Assembly (NCBI RefSeq): GCF_048544455.1
Contig: NC_133536.1
Span: 198,155,325 to 198,219,324, forward strand
Source of the DNA: Silene latifolia
Taxonomy: Eukaryota; Streptophyta; Magnoliopsida; Caryophyllales; Caryophyllaceae
Direction: 5' to 3'
DNA length: 64,000 nucleotides
The translations under genes and the position numbers were made by a program. This document shows positions 34,482 through 47,156 of the stretch, one piece after another. Numbering within the stretch: the stretch's first letter is position 1; the number at the start of each line of letters is the position of its first letter. The notes beneath the pieces were generated by a model. The model was not told the DNA's origin. It worked only from the letters and a program-made list of their open reading frames with translations, and searched no databases.

Positions 34482-34535
34482 TGATCGATGAAAACAAGAT
34501 CCAACCATCATAATTTGGACAATCAATAACTTTAC

Positions 34536-34935
34536 TTAAAGCTGGGGAATAAAAAATATTGCTGGGCAAAATGAAGAGCGCAAATCAACTCCTCCATAGA
34601 ACCGTCGTACTTGACCATACTTGATGTCATATGTACCCATATCATGTCCTCCACCCTCTGTCACCATTGGCCACTCAACACTTTTGTCATCCGTGAAATA
34701 TATACAATTACTTTGTAAACATTTGTTATGTACCAACAAAGTAGACATGGAAGAATTATCACCTACAAACAACATTACGTCACCCAGATCTTCAATGTAT
34801 TCCCATTTTTTCTCTTTCGGATTGAGTTTGTAGACTTGAAAATAGATTGTTCTATAAATAATGCCATAATCGTAATTAGTATCGAGTTCATTCATCACAT
34901 TTTCCTTATATCGTACCACCATGAGGAGATCACTA
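34536..34935 (-). pseudogene. F-box/DUF295 pseudogene, 3' part
   Basis: The minus strand encodes SDLLMVVRYKENVMNELDTNYDYGIIYRTIYFQVYKLNPKEKKWEYIEDLGDVMLFVGDNSS and so on to GGHDMGTYDI...FIPQL, collinear with residues about 265-403 of the intact gene at 10557. The rest lies at 50872-51660, because a retrotransposon inserted inside the coding sequence at AGTGAT. The C-terminal motif is preserved, so decay is recent. Confidence 0.92.
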
Positions 34936-35141
34936 TAAGATAATTGTTTTGATATGAATTTGATATATATTAAAAGGTATGAGTACAAGAGTATTTATAG
35001 CTATACAATAGGTGTTGTAGGTCAACAAGATACTAGAAAATAGGAGCTAATATAGCAACAATTAAACCTAATATGATAACAAATAACAAGAAGATACAAT
35101 AGCTAAGATTATGCATGTATGTACGTAGGATCCTCCACCAA

Positions 35142-37496
35142 TTAAGGAATTGGTTGAGTGATATCTTTGACATTCCTGCTCAAGATGGATGGTCTTCGAC
35201 GGAGTCCAATCTTGGAAGATAATTCAAGGAAGCGCGGTTTGTGGAGCGGTTTTGTTAATGCATCGGCCAGTTGGTCAGTGCCATTTATGTGTTGAATCCG
35301 AATAGTGGCTTGTCGAACATGTTCTTTCACAAAATGGAAGGATAGGGCAAGGTGTTTCATTCTAGAGTGAAAGACGGGATTGGCCAAGCAATGTGTGGCA
35401 CTTAGATTGTCACAATATATAGTGGGAGCTTGAGAGTGAGGTAACCTGAGCTCTTGAAGAAGTAAATGTAACTAAAGTAACTCGGAGGTAGTGTTGGCTA
35501 TGGCACGAAATTTTGCTTCCGTCGAGGATAAGGATAGGGCTTTCTGCTTCTTGTAAGACCATGAAATTGGATTACGACCTAAATAAATCAAGTAACCAGA
35601 TGTGGACACATAGTCGGTAGGATCACCACCCCAATCAGCGTCGCAAAACGCATGGAGGCCGAGAGGAGAGGATTTCGTTAAGTGTATGCCGAGGTGTAGA
35701 GTGCCCTAAAGGTACCGGGGGAGCCTTTTTAGAGCTGACCAGTGAGACGAGGTGGGGTGAGTGAGGAATGGAGTGAGTTTATTGACAGGAAAGGCAATGT
35801 CAGGTCTAGTGAGTGAGAGGTATTGTAAACTACCAACGAGAGCGCGATAGTCAGTCTCATTTTCGATGGGTTGAGAGGGTTCTTTAATAAGTGGTGGGTG
35901 GGATAGCATCGGTGTTGAAGCGGGCTTGCAGTATTGCATTTTGTATTTGTATAAGACATCAGACAAATATTTAGTTTGGTTTAGATACAAACCATTTTTT
36001 TTTGTGGGTGTTACCTCATTTTCCTAGAAAATAAGATAGAGGTCCTAGGTGTTTAAGTGAGAATTTTGTAGAAATTTTTGTAATGAACGAGTGAATCTGA
36101 GTGACGTTGGGTCCGGTGACAATAATATCGTCAACGTAAACAAGTACAAAAAGACGCGTGGTGGGGTTGTTAAAAATGAATAGCGAAGGGTCCGAGAGGG
36201 ACTTTTTGAAACCTGAGGTGAGGAGATATTTCTTGAGTTCCGTATACCATGCTCTCGGGGCTTGTTTTAGATCGTGAATGGCCTTGTTAAGCTTGCAAAC
36301 GTGATCAGGCTTGTCGGTATTGACAAAACCAGGGGGTTGGGTCATAAATACCGTGTCAGTGAGGTTCCCTTGAAAGAATGCGTTGTTGATATCTATTTGA
36401 TGCAGATGCCAACCGTTAGTGACGACAAGGGTAAGGATGAGACGAATTGTCGTGGGTTTTATAACCGGGCTAAATGTTTCAGAGTAGTCGATGCCGGGGC
36501 GTTGATGGAACCCTTTGGCAACTAAGCGAGCCTTGTGTTGTTTGAGACTGCCATCGGGATTATATTTAATCCGAAAGACCCATTTACATCCAACAACATT
36601 AGGGGCATTATGTCGAGGTACGAGTGTCCATGTTTGGTTGCGTAGTAAGGCGTCATGTTCATCGACCATAGGGGCTCTCCAGCGAGGGTCGATGAGAGCC
36701 CGCTTGGTCGTGGTGGGGGTGACATGGGGACTGAAAAGGGTTGCGGTTTAGCATATTTAGGGTTGGGTTTAATGATATTATTGGACAGGCAGGTGGTGAC
36801 TCGGGTAGGGAGTAGTGGAGGAGGAGGTGGGTTGGGAATAGGGCTGGATGTGGGAGTGGTGGTGGATGGTTGGGAGGTGTCAGAGGAGTTGACTAGGTGA
36901 TCAGGAGAGGAGGCGGCAATGGAAGGAGAGAGTGGTGAAGTTGTGGCAGTGGAAGGTGGGGAACGTGGGGAGTTAGGGTTGATAGGTGTGGACTGGTCAG
37001 GAGAGGTGGTGACGGGAGGTGGTGTGTCAAGTAGAGGAATGGTAAGGTCACACCATTGATTAGAAGAAAGGGAGGAAGGGACTGGTTGTTTCACGAGGTC
37101 CGGGTATGGAAATTCGGTTTCGACAAACCGAACATGTCGTGAAGTGTAGAGCCTTTTAGTGGAAGGGTCAAAACATAGATATGCACTTTGAGTATTGGAG
37201 TAGCCAACGAAGATACATGGGGTGGATTTGGGGTTTGGTTTGGCTTCAGTGGTGGTGGGAGTCACGGTTTTGGGTGGTGGTGTCTTGGTCCCATCAAGGT
37301 ACGAGACGAGACCGTAGCGTTGAAGGAGACGGGTGATTTGATAGCTACACGATCGATACGTGTTTGCCGTGAGTTTGGTACAGTGTGGGAATGAGATGGA
37401 GAGGAGGAGTTTGGTGGATTCATCAAGGTTTGGAATGAGGTTGTTGTTGGAAGCCATGGGTGTGTCGAGTAGAGGGTGATGGCAGTAGAAAGGCAA
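35142..37496 (-). CDS. Copia pol remnants (reverse transcriptase, RNase H)
   Basis: Minus-strand pieces: a gag-like start, a post-integrase linker ([20 protein letters not shown]...[10 protein letters not shown]) rich in Pro/Ser/Thr, reverse transcriptase ([52 protein letters not shown]), and the RNase H end ([18 protein letters not shown]...LADALTKPL). Copia by linker-then-RT order. Broken; not a functional gene. Confidence 0.88.
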
Positions 37497-39763
37497 AGTC
37501 GGTATAAGGATCGATGAAAACCTGATATAATTGTTTTGATATGAATTTGATATCTAAGACCCTTCTTCTAAGACCCTTCTAAATGCATGAACATTGGAAA
37601 ATACTCTACAATGAACAGTAGAGCAGTGTTCTCCGTGCTTGGCATGTGATGAACAGTCTTCTTCTCTCTACCACTCATCATTCCTCTTTATTCTTCCCTG
37701 CTAACCTAAATTTGTTTACTCTTTCATTCTCATCGCTACTTTCTGCTAACCAAAAATTATTTGTCTTTCATTTTCCTTCTCCTTCAATTGCGATCGGAAC
37801 AAACTCAGGTGAACAAACTCGATTTCTCCAGCTTAATTTATTTCTATCAATTCTATTGCAAGTTTTATTGTCCACAATTAAACATCGGAAACTATCTATA
37901 TTATTCCAGATCAATGGGTATTCTTTTAGTGGGATCATATCACCGTAAAAAACATTTTCCTTCTCTTTCTTGGTTCAATTCAACTCTGCAAATCGCTGCA
38001 TTTGTTACGATTAGGGCTTCAATTTGATGAGCTTCTACATTTTTGGTATTCATTTCTTCTTCTCTTTCTCCCTTTTTCTAAACTAGGGTTTCGATTTCAA
38101 CTTCATTTGCAATTTGATTCCCGTAATTTCTGCAATACTGCTCAGTTTAAGGCTACAGCTATTGATGATTCCCCATAGCTTATTTTGTTTCTCACTTATA
38201 TAATTAATCGTATGTGATGCAGTTGTGTTCGATTGCTTAATTTGGGTTTATTCATCGGCATTCTGGAATGGTATGTCTTCGATCTTATCGTTGGTTATTT
38301 CTACTTTTCGTTTGATTGCTTGATGATTATTTAGGTTTTGATTGCTTTTGACTATTTAGATTTTGATTTATTCAAGTACTGCCTTGGATTTGATAACGAA
38401 GTCGTACGATGATCTGATCGTTGTATTAATCATCTTGATTTTGATCGATTACAGTATTGATTTTGATTGATTCAAGTTCTAAATTACATTTATTAGTACA
38501 TGGTAGATTAATAGCCTTTTTGTTCTTCCCCTATAAACTTTGAAAGATTTCACTTTCTCTTTCTTAGAGAAGGCATGAGGGTGTAAATTTGATTTTAATT
38601 CTTAATTTGTACTATGTATTTGGTAGTGTCATCCTTACTTTACTGCGCAGAAAATGGTCATACTCTATCATAATAGTTCACAGGGGTTCATTCCCAGTGT
38701 GTGCATCTTTATTTTGTCAAGCTAATGCTAGAACTAATCTTCAATGTCTCTGTTTCTTATCTGTCTATTCAAGGGAGTTGTTTAGGCATTAGTTTATATG
38801 AGCAGTTTCATCTATCACCATTTTTCTGTATATTTCAATATGTCAATATTCTAATGCTTCATTGTGAAATATTTTGTATTTCCAGAGAGCTAAGGAAGGT
38901 ACCTTCTGAATTGGCTTTTCAGTTTTCGCTTCTATCCTTCTCTCCCCTACAGCTTATATGAGCAGAAAGGTAATTTCTTTTGCTACCTCACATAATTGTC
39001 GTCTTCTTGATTACTTATAGCCAATGTGATATTGTAATGTTTACACTTCTTTAATTTCCCAACTAGGAAATATTAATAGAATATGGCGGCAATTTGTAGA
39101 GGGTAACGAGCCAACACTCCGGTGACTTCGGATATTACGGCTAAAGATAATGTCACGACGACGGCTACTATTTATACTAATTTGATCTAAGAGGTTTTTC
39201 CTGACCCTATTCTTGTTCAATATTTTTCAGAATTGTTATTTAAGTCTTTTATTTCTTATTGTCGTTCAATATAGTTTAGATTTTTCATCACACTTTCCCC
39301 TCCTATAAAAATGCTGGAGTTTAAATTGGCTTTTTATCGTATAGTCTTAGTTTTATTGACATATGTGTTCACCAATTTATAGGAAAAAATAAAATTGGGG
39401 TTTCACAATTTCACTTACACATTGGCTTGTGATTTCCGCACAGGTTTTGCTGAATTGTGTTTTGATCATGGGGTATTATAGCTGAGTTGATATACAAATG
39501 CCTTATTTGTATAGCTGAATAGTTTCTGATGGAGAGAGTAACATATCAATAGTTTTTAAAAGAGTAACACTCAACTGTGAAATTTAATCAAGGGTTTAAT
39601 TTTGTATTTAAGGTGGAGTCGGAGGAAAAAGATTATGGGACAACTGCAAGAGTGTTGGTAATCTTGCATTAGCTATGGGATTAACTTATCTTTCTTTAAG
39701 CGGTCAACCCGGTTGGGTTTTGAATACTGTTGTATCTCTTTGGGTTTTTTATCTTTCTTAATT

Positions 39764-39865
39764 TACTCCTTCCGTCTTTGTCAGGTCGTTACGTTTTCCT
39801 TATTTGAGTGTCTTGGTCATTTCTTTACGTTTCAGTATATAGAATTGATCCGGATAGAGGGAGTA
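39764..39865. mobile_element. Stowaway-like MITE remnant
   Basis: TA-CTCCTTCCGTCTTTGTC at the left, and GATCCGGATAGAGGGAG-TA at the right. A second related half (TACTCCCTTCTGTCCGTG) starts near 39933. Confidence 0.5.
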
Positions 39866-40261
39866 TATATTTTAGCTTTGTTAAATTTCATTTATACAAC
39901 TTATTGAATTTTTGCATTTGTACAGATTTGACTTACTCCCTTCTGTCCGTGTTTTACGTATTCCTTGTTTGAGTGTCTCACTAATTTCTTTATGTTCAGT
40001 TTATAAAATTGACAAGGAGTTTAGTAATTAGGGGCTATATAATAAATATATGATTATATATTATGGCTTTTTTGATTTTCAGCTATGCAGCTTTGTACAA
40101 ATTTGATTGTAACAGACCAACATGGTTAAGTACAAATGATTGTAACAGACCAACTTGTGAAGTGGTTTATTCATTTTCCCGCCCAAACAGAACAAATTTC
40201 GATTGCTCATTCGTTGTTGTGAGAGGAACATGCGCCGAGGACAAGGAATAGAAGGAGATAC

Positions 40262-40829
40262 TGTTGGGGAAGCGTCCTGTAAACCCGGTGCGGGAAGAAT
40301 CTCACCCAACAACGATACTACGAAGGAACACACACAACGAACGTAAGTAAGATCAAATAAAGTGACACCACAATTTCTCATGTGGAAACTCTTCTCAACT
40401 AAGGGGAAAACCACGGCTCTCTCGACAAATTAATTCACTAATAAGATATTGCAAAGTTTGTAAAGTACAATCACTCACACTAGTATTGTCACTTTCTCTC
40501 AAACTTTGCCTCACTCTTATTATTTCTAATGGATGTTGAACACTCTCTTTTCTCTCTTCTAGAACAAGAAGTATTCTCACCAATATAATGTAATTTGTCT
40601 TTCTAATTTTGTGTGTGTTAAAACTATTAGCATCAACATCAATTTATACTAAAAGTTCTCATAACTTCTAGTAAACCATTAATTGTTTTCATTAAAACAA
40701 TTTCATAACCTTTTGTGCATTATATATTTCTTCTTCCAAAACGTAAATAATTTACGTATTATCTTGTGAAACATTTAACACTTTATTTCAACATTTAATT
40801 GTTGGAGTTTTTGGGAGATTAATCCAACA
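40262..40829 (-). mobile_element. Solo LTR with GATAC target duplication
   Basis: 568 bp from TGTTGGGGAAG to TTAATCCAACA, flanked by GATAC at 40257-40261 and 40830-40834. On the minus strand it begins TGTTGGATTAATCTCCCAAA, a familiar start for plant LTRs. No internal region is present, so LTR-LTR recombination has removed it. Confidence 0.85.
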
Positions 40830-42963
40830 GATACTTTGTATGATCGTGATTTTTTTACACATTACTATGCTCCAGAGTATATGGTTTTATGGTGCATGTT
40901 TTTACTGAAACCTCAGAAAAATAACCAATTCGCAGTTTTGAGGCATATATGTTATTAATGAGTTACCTTCTTTGTATATTTAAGAGCCTTGTTTATCATT
41001 CAATTTAGAGAACTCAAGACTTTAAGAGTGGAGTGGTTCCTTAAGCATTTGGGAACATATGTGTCTGGTGATTAGGGTAATATTTGCTAATTGGAGTCGT
41101 AAATGACATTTGTATATGGTCTGCAGGGTGTGCTGGTTGTCGAAGTGGCCTGAACGGTTGCTGCACGAAAAGACCGGATGAACTGTTGAAATTGTTCCAC
41201 GAGACTAGATAATCTACAGTATATGTGGACTATTTCTAGATGTTTCTGCGGTAAATAGACTCTTTCCTACTTCACATTTGGAATCGTAATTTCATACTAT
41301 GCATTGATGTGGTTTTTGCCGAATGGCTTTGCCCTATTAAATTGACGTGTCTAACACACAAGAATCTCTTGCCACTTTTTTCTATTTGGTGAGATATTGA
41401 GATTGTTTATGTTCTCTTATTCACAAAATGTAACTTTTACTCTTGCTATTCTTAATTTATAGTCGGGGATGTGTTCCCTTATTTACATAGTCGGGATTTC
41501 GATGTTGTTCGTAATGTGCTCCTCTTTATTTATTTTTAATTCAGTCATAAACCCTTTTGAAAGTTCATTGTTGTTTTAATTGCGCCTCCTGCTGTAGCAT
41601 TAACATTTTCACTATAAAAGATACCTGCAAATTTAAGGTAAAGACAGCAAAATATGATGCCTCTTGTAGTGAAACTAGAGATATCCTCAGAGTGTTAATG
41701 TGTGACTTGTCTGAATTTCACTTCAAATTGTTGGATTGAAAGCCCGAAGCAAACAAAATACGAATGGATGTTTGTAATCCTAATCAAGCCCTACGGTTTC
41801 GGGAGTTTGAATTTGCAGTATAGTGTAGAACATTGGCTCACTCTTGATCTTGTAAAACTAATCATCAATGTGCCAGTGCCATTTTGATTGGCTCCTTCAG
41901 TTTCCGTTTTTACTTCTGTTTTTCTCTACGGCATAAAATGTTTCTACGGCCTTTTGTGACAGTATTATACATTTTGTAACTTTCGAGCAGATCAAGCTTG
42001 ATGCATATGGCTAAAAAGCTGGCTATTAAAGTTCATGGACCAAAGTGAAGAGTATATCAAGCTTGGTATGCGAGAGTTCGTCTTTTTTATTGCTTATTAA
42101 TCCATTTATTGAATTTACACTATAGTCTCCAACCTTTTTTTGGCATGTGTTTAGGATACTTTCCCAGCTGGAAGATAACGTACCACCTTGTGAATCTCAA
42201 ATAGAATACTGGAACATCAAATTGGCAGTTATAATGGAAAAGAGCAACAATACTACCAAAGATGCTCCAACTATAAGGTAGTGTATGTGATCTACTGCTG
42301 TGTTTCATGTCTTTTAATAAGAGCATTGGAGAGGTGATGCATACATGAGTAACATGACACTAAATATCGGCTGTTGCAGCTTAATCTCAATTGTTGCACC
42401 ATAAAACATTCAAAACTGACAGCCCGGCATTTATCCAACACATTTTAAAGAATATTTGTTTTTTATTGACAGGAGCATGTATTAGACCATGGCCAACCAC
42501 CGATATATTCACAGCCATTATGGTGAGAAGTTGAAGACTAAAGATTTAAGTTTTTTTTTTGCCATTTCTAATAGAGCAAATAAGCAGCAAAGCAAACTCA
42601 CCCCTTCAAACTCCCTGCCTCGCTGTAGTAGTGACCTATCACTATTCGCAGGGGCGAAGCTAGAGGGTAGCAAGGGGTAGCCGCTGCTACCCCAAGCCTA
42701 GAAATACCGAGGAAGAAGACGACTTCCTGCTACCCAATTCTACTGACTTTAAGAAATGAATAAATTAAACTAACATCACAATATTTACTGTATGTATGTG
42801 TGCAAGTGGTAAGGAGTTTTGTCCACCATCTAAGTTGTCTGTGTTCAATTCCTCTTAGAAGCATTTTTTTTACTCCTTTATTTCAAATGATGTGCCTAAC
42901 GGCTAACGCCCTAACCTAATAATGGTACTTAGTAGTTAGTACTTACCATATGCTAATAGACGT

Positions 42964-43058
42964 ATACTCCCCCGTCTCAATAAATTATTTACAATTTTAT
43001 TCATTTGTGAAAATTATTATAATAAAATGTAAAGGAGTTGTTGAGATGGAGGTAGTAT
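42964..43058. mobile_element. Stowaway-like MITE inside the hAT element
   Basis: CTCCCCCGTCTCAATAAATT and its near inverse ending GTTGAGATGGAGGTAG, flanked by TA. About 95 bp. Confidence 0.7.
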
Positions 43059-44199
43059 ATAATTAGCTTGAATGAGGAAGTATTACATAGATATTTCCTT
43101 ATAATTAGTTGTACATGTTACGTTTTTGTTACAAAATATAAATTAGTGAATATTGTTAACGTTTTTGTTAGTTACGCTTTAATAGTTACACAAACTATTC
43201 ACATAAATTAAATTTTGAAAGTGCTAACCTTTAAAGATATGAGCATGATCATTAACGACGCACAACAATATTCCTGAAAACATTTTAGCTTATTCCTAAA
43301 CTCAAACGTGCGATCGTTAAATCAATGAGCCATTAGCTAAAAAAATTCCCTCCGTATATATTTTGATATTTGCGCTTATTTTAAGAGTGTTGCTTTTTCA
43401 TATACGCATTTTACTCTTTTACATACGCATTTTTCAATTTTACCCCTCTCATTTTTACAATCATTTCTCCCTCTCTTTGTTTCGTCCCCTAATTCTTTGA
43501 CAATAAAAAACCTACCACCGCTCATTCCACCATACCTCCCTCCACAAACCCACCCGCAGGCCACGACGGCCCATATTCCACCAACAATCGGGAATTTCAC
43601 AAATGAAGAGGGCAAGGCAATTAAATGCATTACTGATCATTCATGAGAAAATTTTGCGGATGCAAAAAACTGTATGTCGTAAGACAGTAATTGAAAAATT
43701 TATGCACTTTTAATTAATGTCCGATTTGCTTCATGAAAGTTATGCAGTAATGTTTACGAGTTAAAAAGATAACTTGTTGAGAGTAAGTATTTAAGTTAAT
43801 TTGTAACAATCTCAGGGAATTAATTCCGGAAGAATGTCACAAATCGGCAATTCAACACAGGAGCTTCGAAGTAATGGAGAACAAAGCTCGGATGAAGAAT
43901 TAATGGAGTTTTATTATCAATGAAAGATTACAAATGTCAATTGCTTACAAATGTAAACTATTCAATGAATGTAGAATTACAGAAAATTGTAAGAGAAGAT
44001 GAATTGTTTTGTTGTAACAGAATTATGATGAATGAATGTAACTAATTATTCCAGCTAATTATTTATAGTGATTAACTACTTTGACTTTGCTTTAACCGAC
44101 TTTGACTTCCTCTTAACAAACTTTTGATGACGTGGCTCATTTCTTCCCGCCAAATTGGTTGAGTTGTTACAATCCATCCTCCTTTCAAAAAACTTGACC

Positions 44200-47069
44200 T
44201 CAAGTTCCATTTAAATTGAACTCAGGAAACCTCTTTTCAATTTCTTCATATGATTCCCAAGTAGCATCATTTTCAGATCCATTAGACCAGTGGATCAGAA
44301 CATAAACCACAGCCCTATTTCCCTTCTTCATCATCTTCCTTTCCAGCACAGCAATGGGCTCAGCCTGTATCTGCATGTTGCTGTCCATTTCAGGAATTGA
44401 TACTGTTACAGGAAGAGGTCCATGGTGCTTCTTCAGCTGAGATATATGAAAAACTGGATGAATTTTGGCATGAGCAGGCAATTTAAGCACATAAGCCACT
44501 TCTCCTTGTCTTGCTATCACTTGAAAAGGACCAAAGTATTTGGGAGCCAATTTGTGATAAGGTCTATATACCAGTGATATTTGTCTGTAAGGCTGCAATT
44601 TCATACACCCAGTCATCTACAGCAAACTGTTTGTCTGATCTGTGTCTGTCACTTTGTTGTTTCATTCTATCTTGAGCCCTCTTGAGATGAAACTTCAGCA
44701 TGTTTATACACTCTTCCCTGGCTGCTAAGCTCCTGTCCACAGCTGCTACTGAACAATCTCCACTAAAGTAAGGAATGTGGATATGGGGAGGCTGTCCATA
44801 GACCACTTCAAAAGGAGTAGTGCCAATAGCTGAATGAAAATTACTGTTGTACCACCATTCAGCAAGGGGAATCCAATTTGTCCAATATTTAGGCCTTTCA
44901 CCAGTCATACACCTTAGATATGTCTCTAAACATTTGTTCACAATCTCTGTTTGACCATCTGTCTGAGGATGGTAAGCAGTAGACAGCAGTAATTCCACCT
45001 GTAACATTCTGAACAGTTCTTGCCAAAACTTACTCAAAAACACCTTGTCTCTGTCACTGGTAATGGTTTTTGGCACCCCATGTAACCTGAATACTTGTTC
45101 AAAATAGACCTTGGCCACTTCACACAAAGATCAAAAGGGTGAGACAAAGAAAAAAATGAGCATTCTTCTTGAGTCATCCCACTATTACCAGTATAGTGTC
45201 TTTCCCATGTGACTTAGGAAGGCCTTCAATGAAATCCATTGATATATTTACCCAAATTGCTTCAGGAATAGGGAGAGGTTGCAATAACCCAGCAGGTGCT
45301 TGTTGTAGAGGTTTGTTTTGCTGGCACACCCTACATTGTCTTATTAAACTTCTAATCTCCTTCTTCATGCCCTTCTAGTAAAAAATTGCAGAAATCCTCA
45401 TATAAGTTCCATGCACTCCTGAATGACCTCCCACTGCTGTTTCATGCAATAAGGCCAATAATTCTTGCCTTAGAGGTGTGTCAGGGCCCACAACTTGCTT
45501 CCCCTTTCTGTAAAGCTGATCATTCTCCCATTTATACTTACTGTGAGAAACTGAGCCAGCAACAAGTGAATGTATGAGTTGTTGGCACTCTTCTAATTTC
45601 CAACTTTCCTGAACTCGGTGCATCAGATCAGACCTGATTTGCGTAATGACCATGTTCATGAGTTCCCCTCCTGTTACCCTAGATAAAGCATCTGCCACTA
45701 CATTTTCCTTCCCTTTTCTGTACACCACTTCATAATCCAGGCCCAAGAATTTAGGTAAACATTTGGCCTGAAATGAACTTGTAAGCTTCTGTTCTAGCAA
45801 GTATTTCAGACTGAAATGGTCAGTCTTCACCACAAAGTGCCTTCCAATTAGATAGGGTCTCCATTTATCCACTTCCATCACCATAGCTAGTAACTCTTTC
45901 TCATAAGTAGACAAGGATCTGTGTTTAGGGGCAACAGCCTTGCTAAGGAAAGCTATGGGATGTCCCCTCTGAGACAACACTGCTCCAATGCCTAAATCAG
46001 AGGCATCAGTTTCTACCATAAACATTTCAGAAAAATCAGGTAATGTCAGGACTGGAGCCTGACTCATAGCTGTTTTCAGTGTCTCAAAAGCTTCAGTAGC
46101 CTCCTCATTCCAGTTGAACCCATTTTTCTTCAACAGATTTGTCAAGGGCTTGCTTATGAGGCCATAATTCCTCACAAATTTTCTATAATAACCAGTCAAG
46201 CCTAGAAAACCTCTTAATTCCTTGATATTCCTTGGTACGGGCCAATTCATCATTCCTTTGACCTTAGAAGGGTCAGTAGCCACTCCTTGTGCAGAAATAA
46301 CATGTCCTAAATAATCAACTCTAGGGACTCCAAAAGAACATTTGCTTTCTTTGGCATACAAAGTATTTTGCCTCAAAATATTCAGGGTCACTCTTAAATG
46401 CTCTTTATGGGTTTGAATATTTGGACTGTATATTAAGATGTCATCAAAGAATACTAGAATAAACTTCCTCAAATGTGGTCTAAAAATTTCATTCATTAAG
46501 CTTTGAAAAGTGGAAGGAGCATTAGTAAGACCAAATGGCATTACTAGAAACTCATAATGCCCCTCATGTGTCCTAAAAGCTGTTTTTTGAACATCTTCAG
46601 GATGCATTCTTATCTGCCAATAACCAGCTCTAAGGTCTATTTTAGAAAAAACAGTAGAACCATGTAATTCATCTAAAAGCTCATCTATTATAGGAATTGA
46701 AAATTTGTCTTTCACTGTATTTTTATTCAACTCTCTATAATCAACACACAGTCTCCATGATCCATCTTTCTTTTTAACCAAAACCACAGGGGAGGAGAAA
46801 GGACTCTGGCTATGCCTCACAACTCCACTGTCCAACATTTCTTTGGTTATTTGTTCAATAGCATTCTTTTGAATGATGGGGTATCTATATGGTCTCACAT
46901 TGATTGGTAAGGTTCCAGGATTTAAATGGATTTTATGATCATGACTTCTGTGAGGGGGTAGGGAATCTGGTTCAGCAAAAACATCAGTAAATTCACCCAA
47001 CACAGCCTTAATGCACTCAGGAATGCTGTTAACTTCCTCTCCAATTCCTTCTTCCTCCTTGTACTGCAC
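44200..47069 (-). CDS. Chromovirus reverse transcriptase, RNase H, integrase and chromodomain region
   Basis: Reverse transcriptase (WRLCVDYRELNKNTVKDKFSIP, FGLTNAPSTFQSLMNEIF, catalytic FFDD near 46450), RNase H (VETDASDLGIGAVLSQ, KTDHFSLKYLLEQ), integrase zinc finger (CRVCQQNKPLQQ), core motifs (MDFIEGLP, TSDRDKVF, TDGQTEIVNKCLE), then a GPFQVIARQGEVAYVLKLP module and a chromodomain ending VYVLIHWSNGSENDATWESY. Chromodomains of this group are known to steer integration to marked chromatin. Confidence 0.92.
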
Positions 47070-47156
47070 ATCTAAGGCAAATATCTGTCCTCCCTTACAT
47101 GCTTGGGACAGTTTATCACCCCTTATCCACTGTAACTCTCCCTTTTTAATTCCCCT

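Larger units (their letters stand above)
32398..34647 (+). repeat. 1.13-kb tandem duplication (Helitron end plus F-box tail)
   Basis: Unit 1 is 32398-33527 and unit 2 is 33528-34647. Each contains TACGTGGCTTTGTCTACGTGG, a (GTT)n microsatellite (longer in unit 1), a promoter-like block (AATATCTAACTGGGCTAGCCC...TATATATACCTGAAC), a Helitron 3' terminus and about 165 bp of F-box 3' sequence. Only unit 2 continues into the F-box coding region. Arisen by local duplication after the Helitron had landed. Confidence 0.9.
37640..42480 (+). other. Gene-like cargo of the Helitron
   Basis: A CT-rich leader (37650-37800) ends in CAAACTCAG/GTG, and TCTAAACTAGGGTTTCG near 38080 is typical of plant 5' UTRs. 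Exon-like pieces bounded by AG and GT occur near 39066-39190 (ATGGCGGCAATTTG), 39612-39715 (open frame GGVGGKRLWDN, then CKSVGNLALAMGLTYLSL) and 41128-41210 (GCAGCRSGLNGCCTKRPDEL, then LKLFHETR and stop). I cannot name the parent genes. No long reading frame exists; the pieces look like captured, spliced fragments rather than a working gene. Confidence 0.4.

Noticed and set aside
33360-37523. Shared 13-mer GATCGATGAAAAC in the F-box 3' flank and beside the copia primer-binding site
   Set aside because: A single short match without extension; probably chance.
37510-37552. Simple truncation of the copia 5' LTR
   Set aside because: The missing LTR part is present at 50665-50871 and the break has Helitron ends, so it is an insertion.
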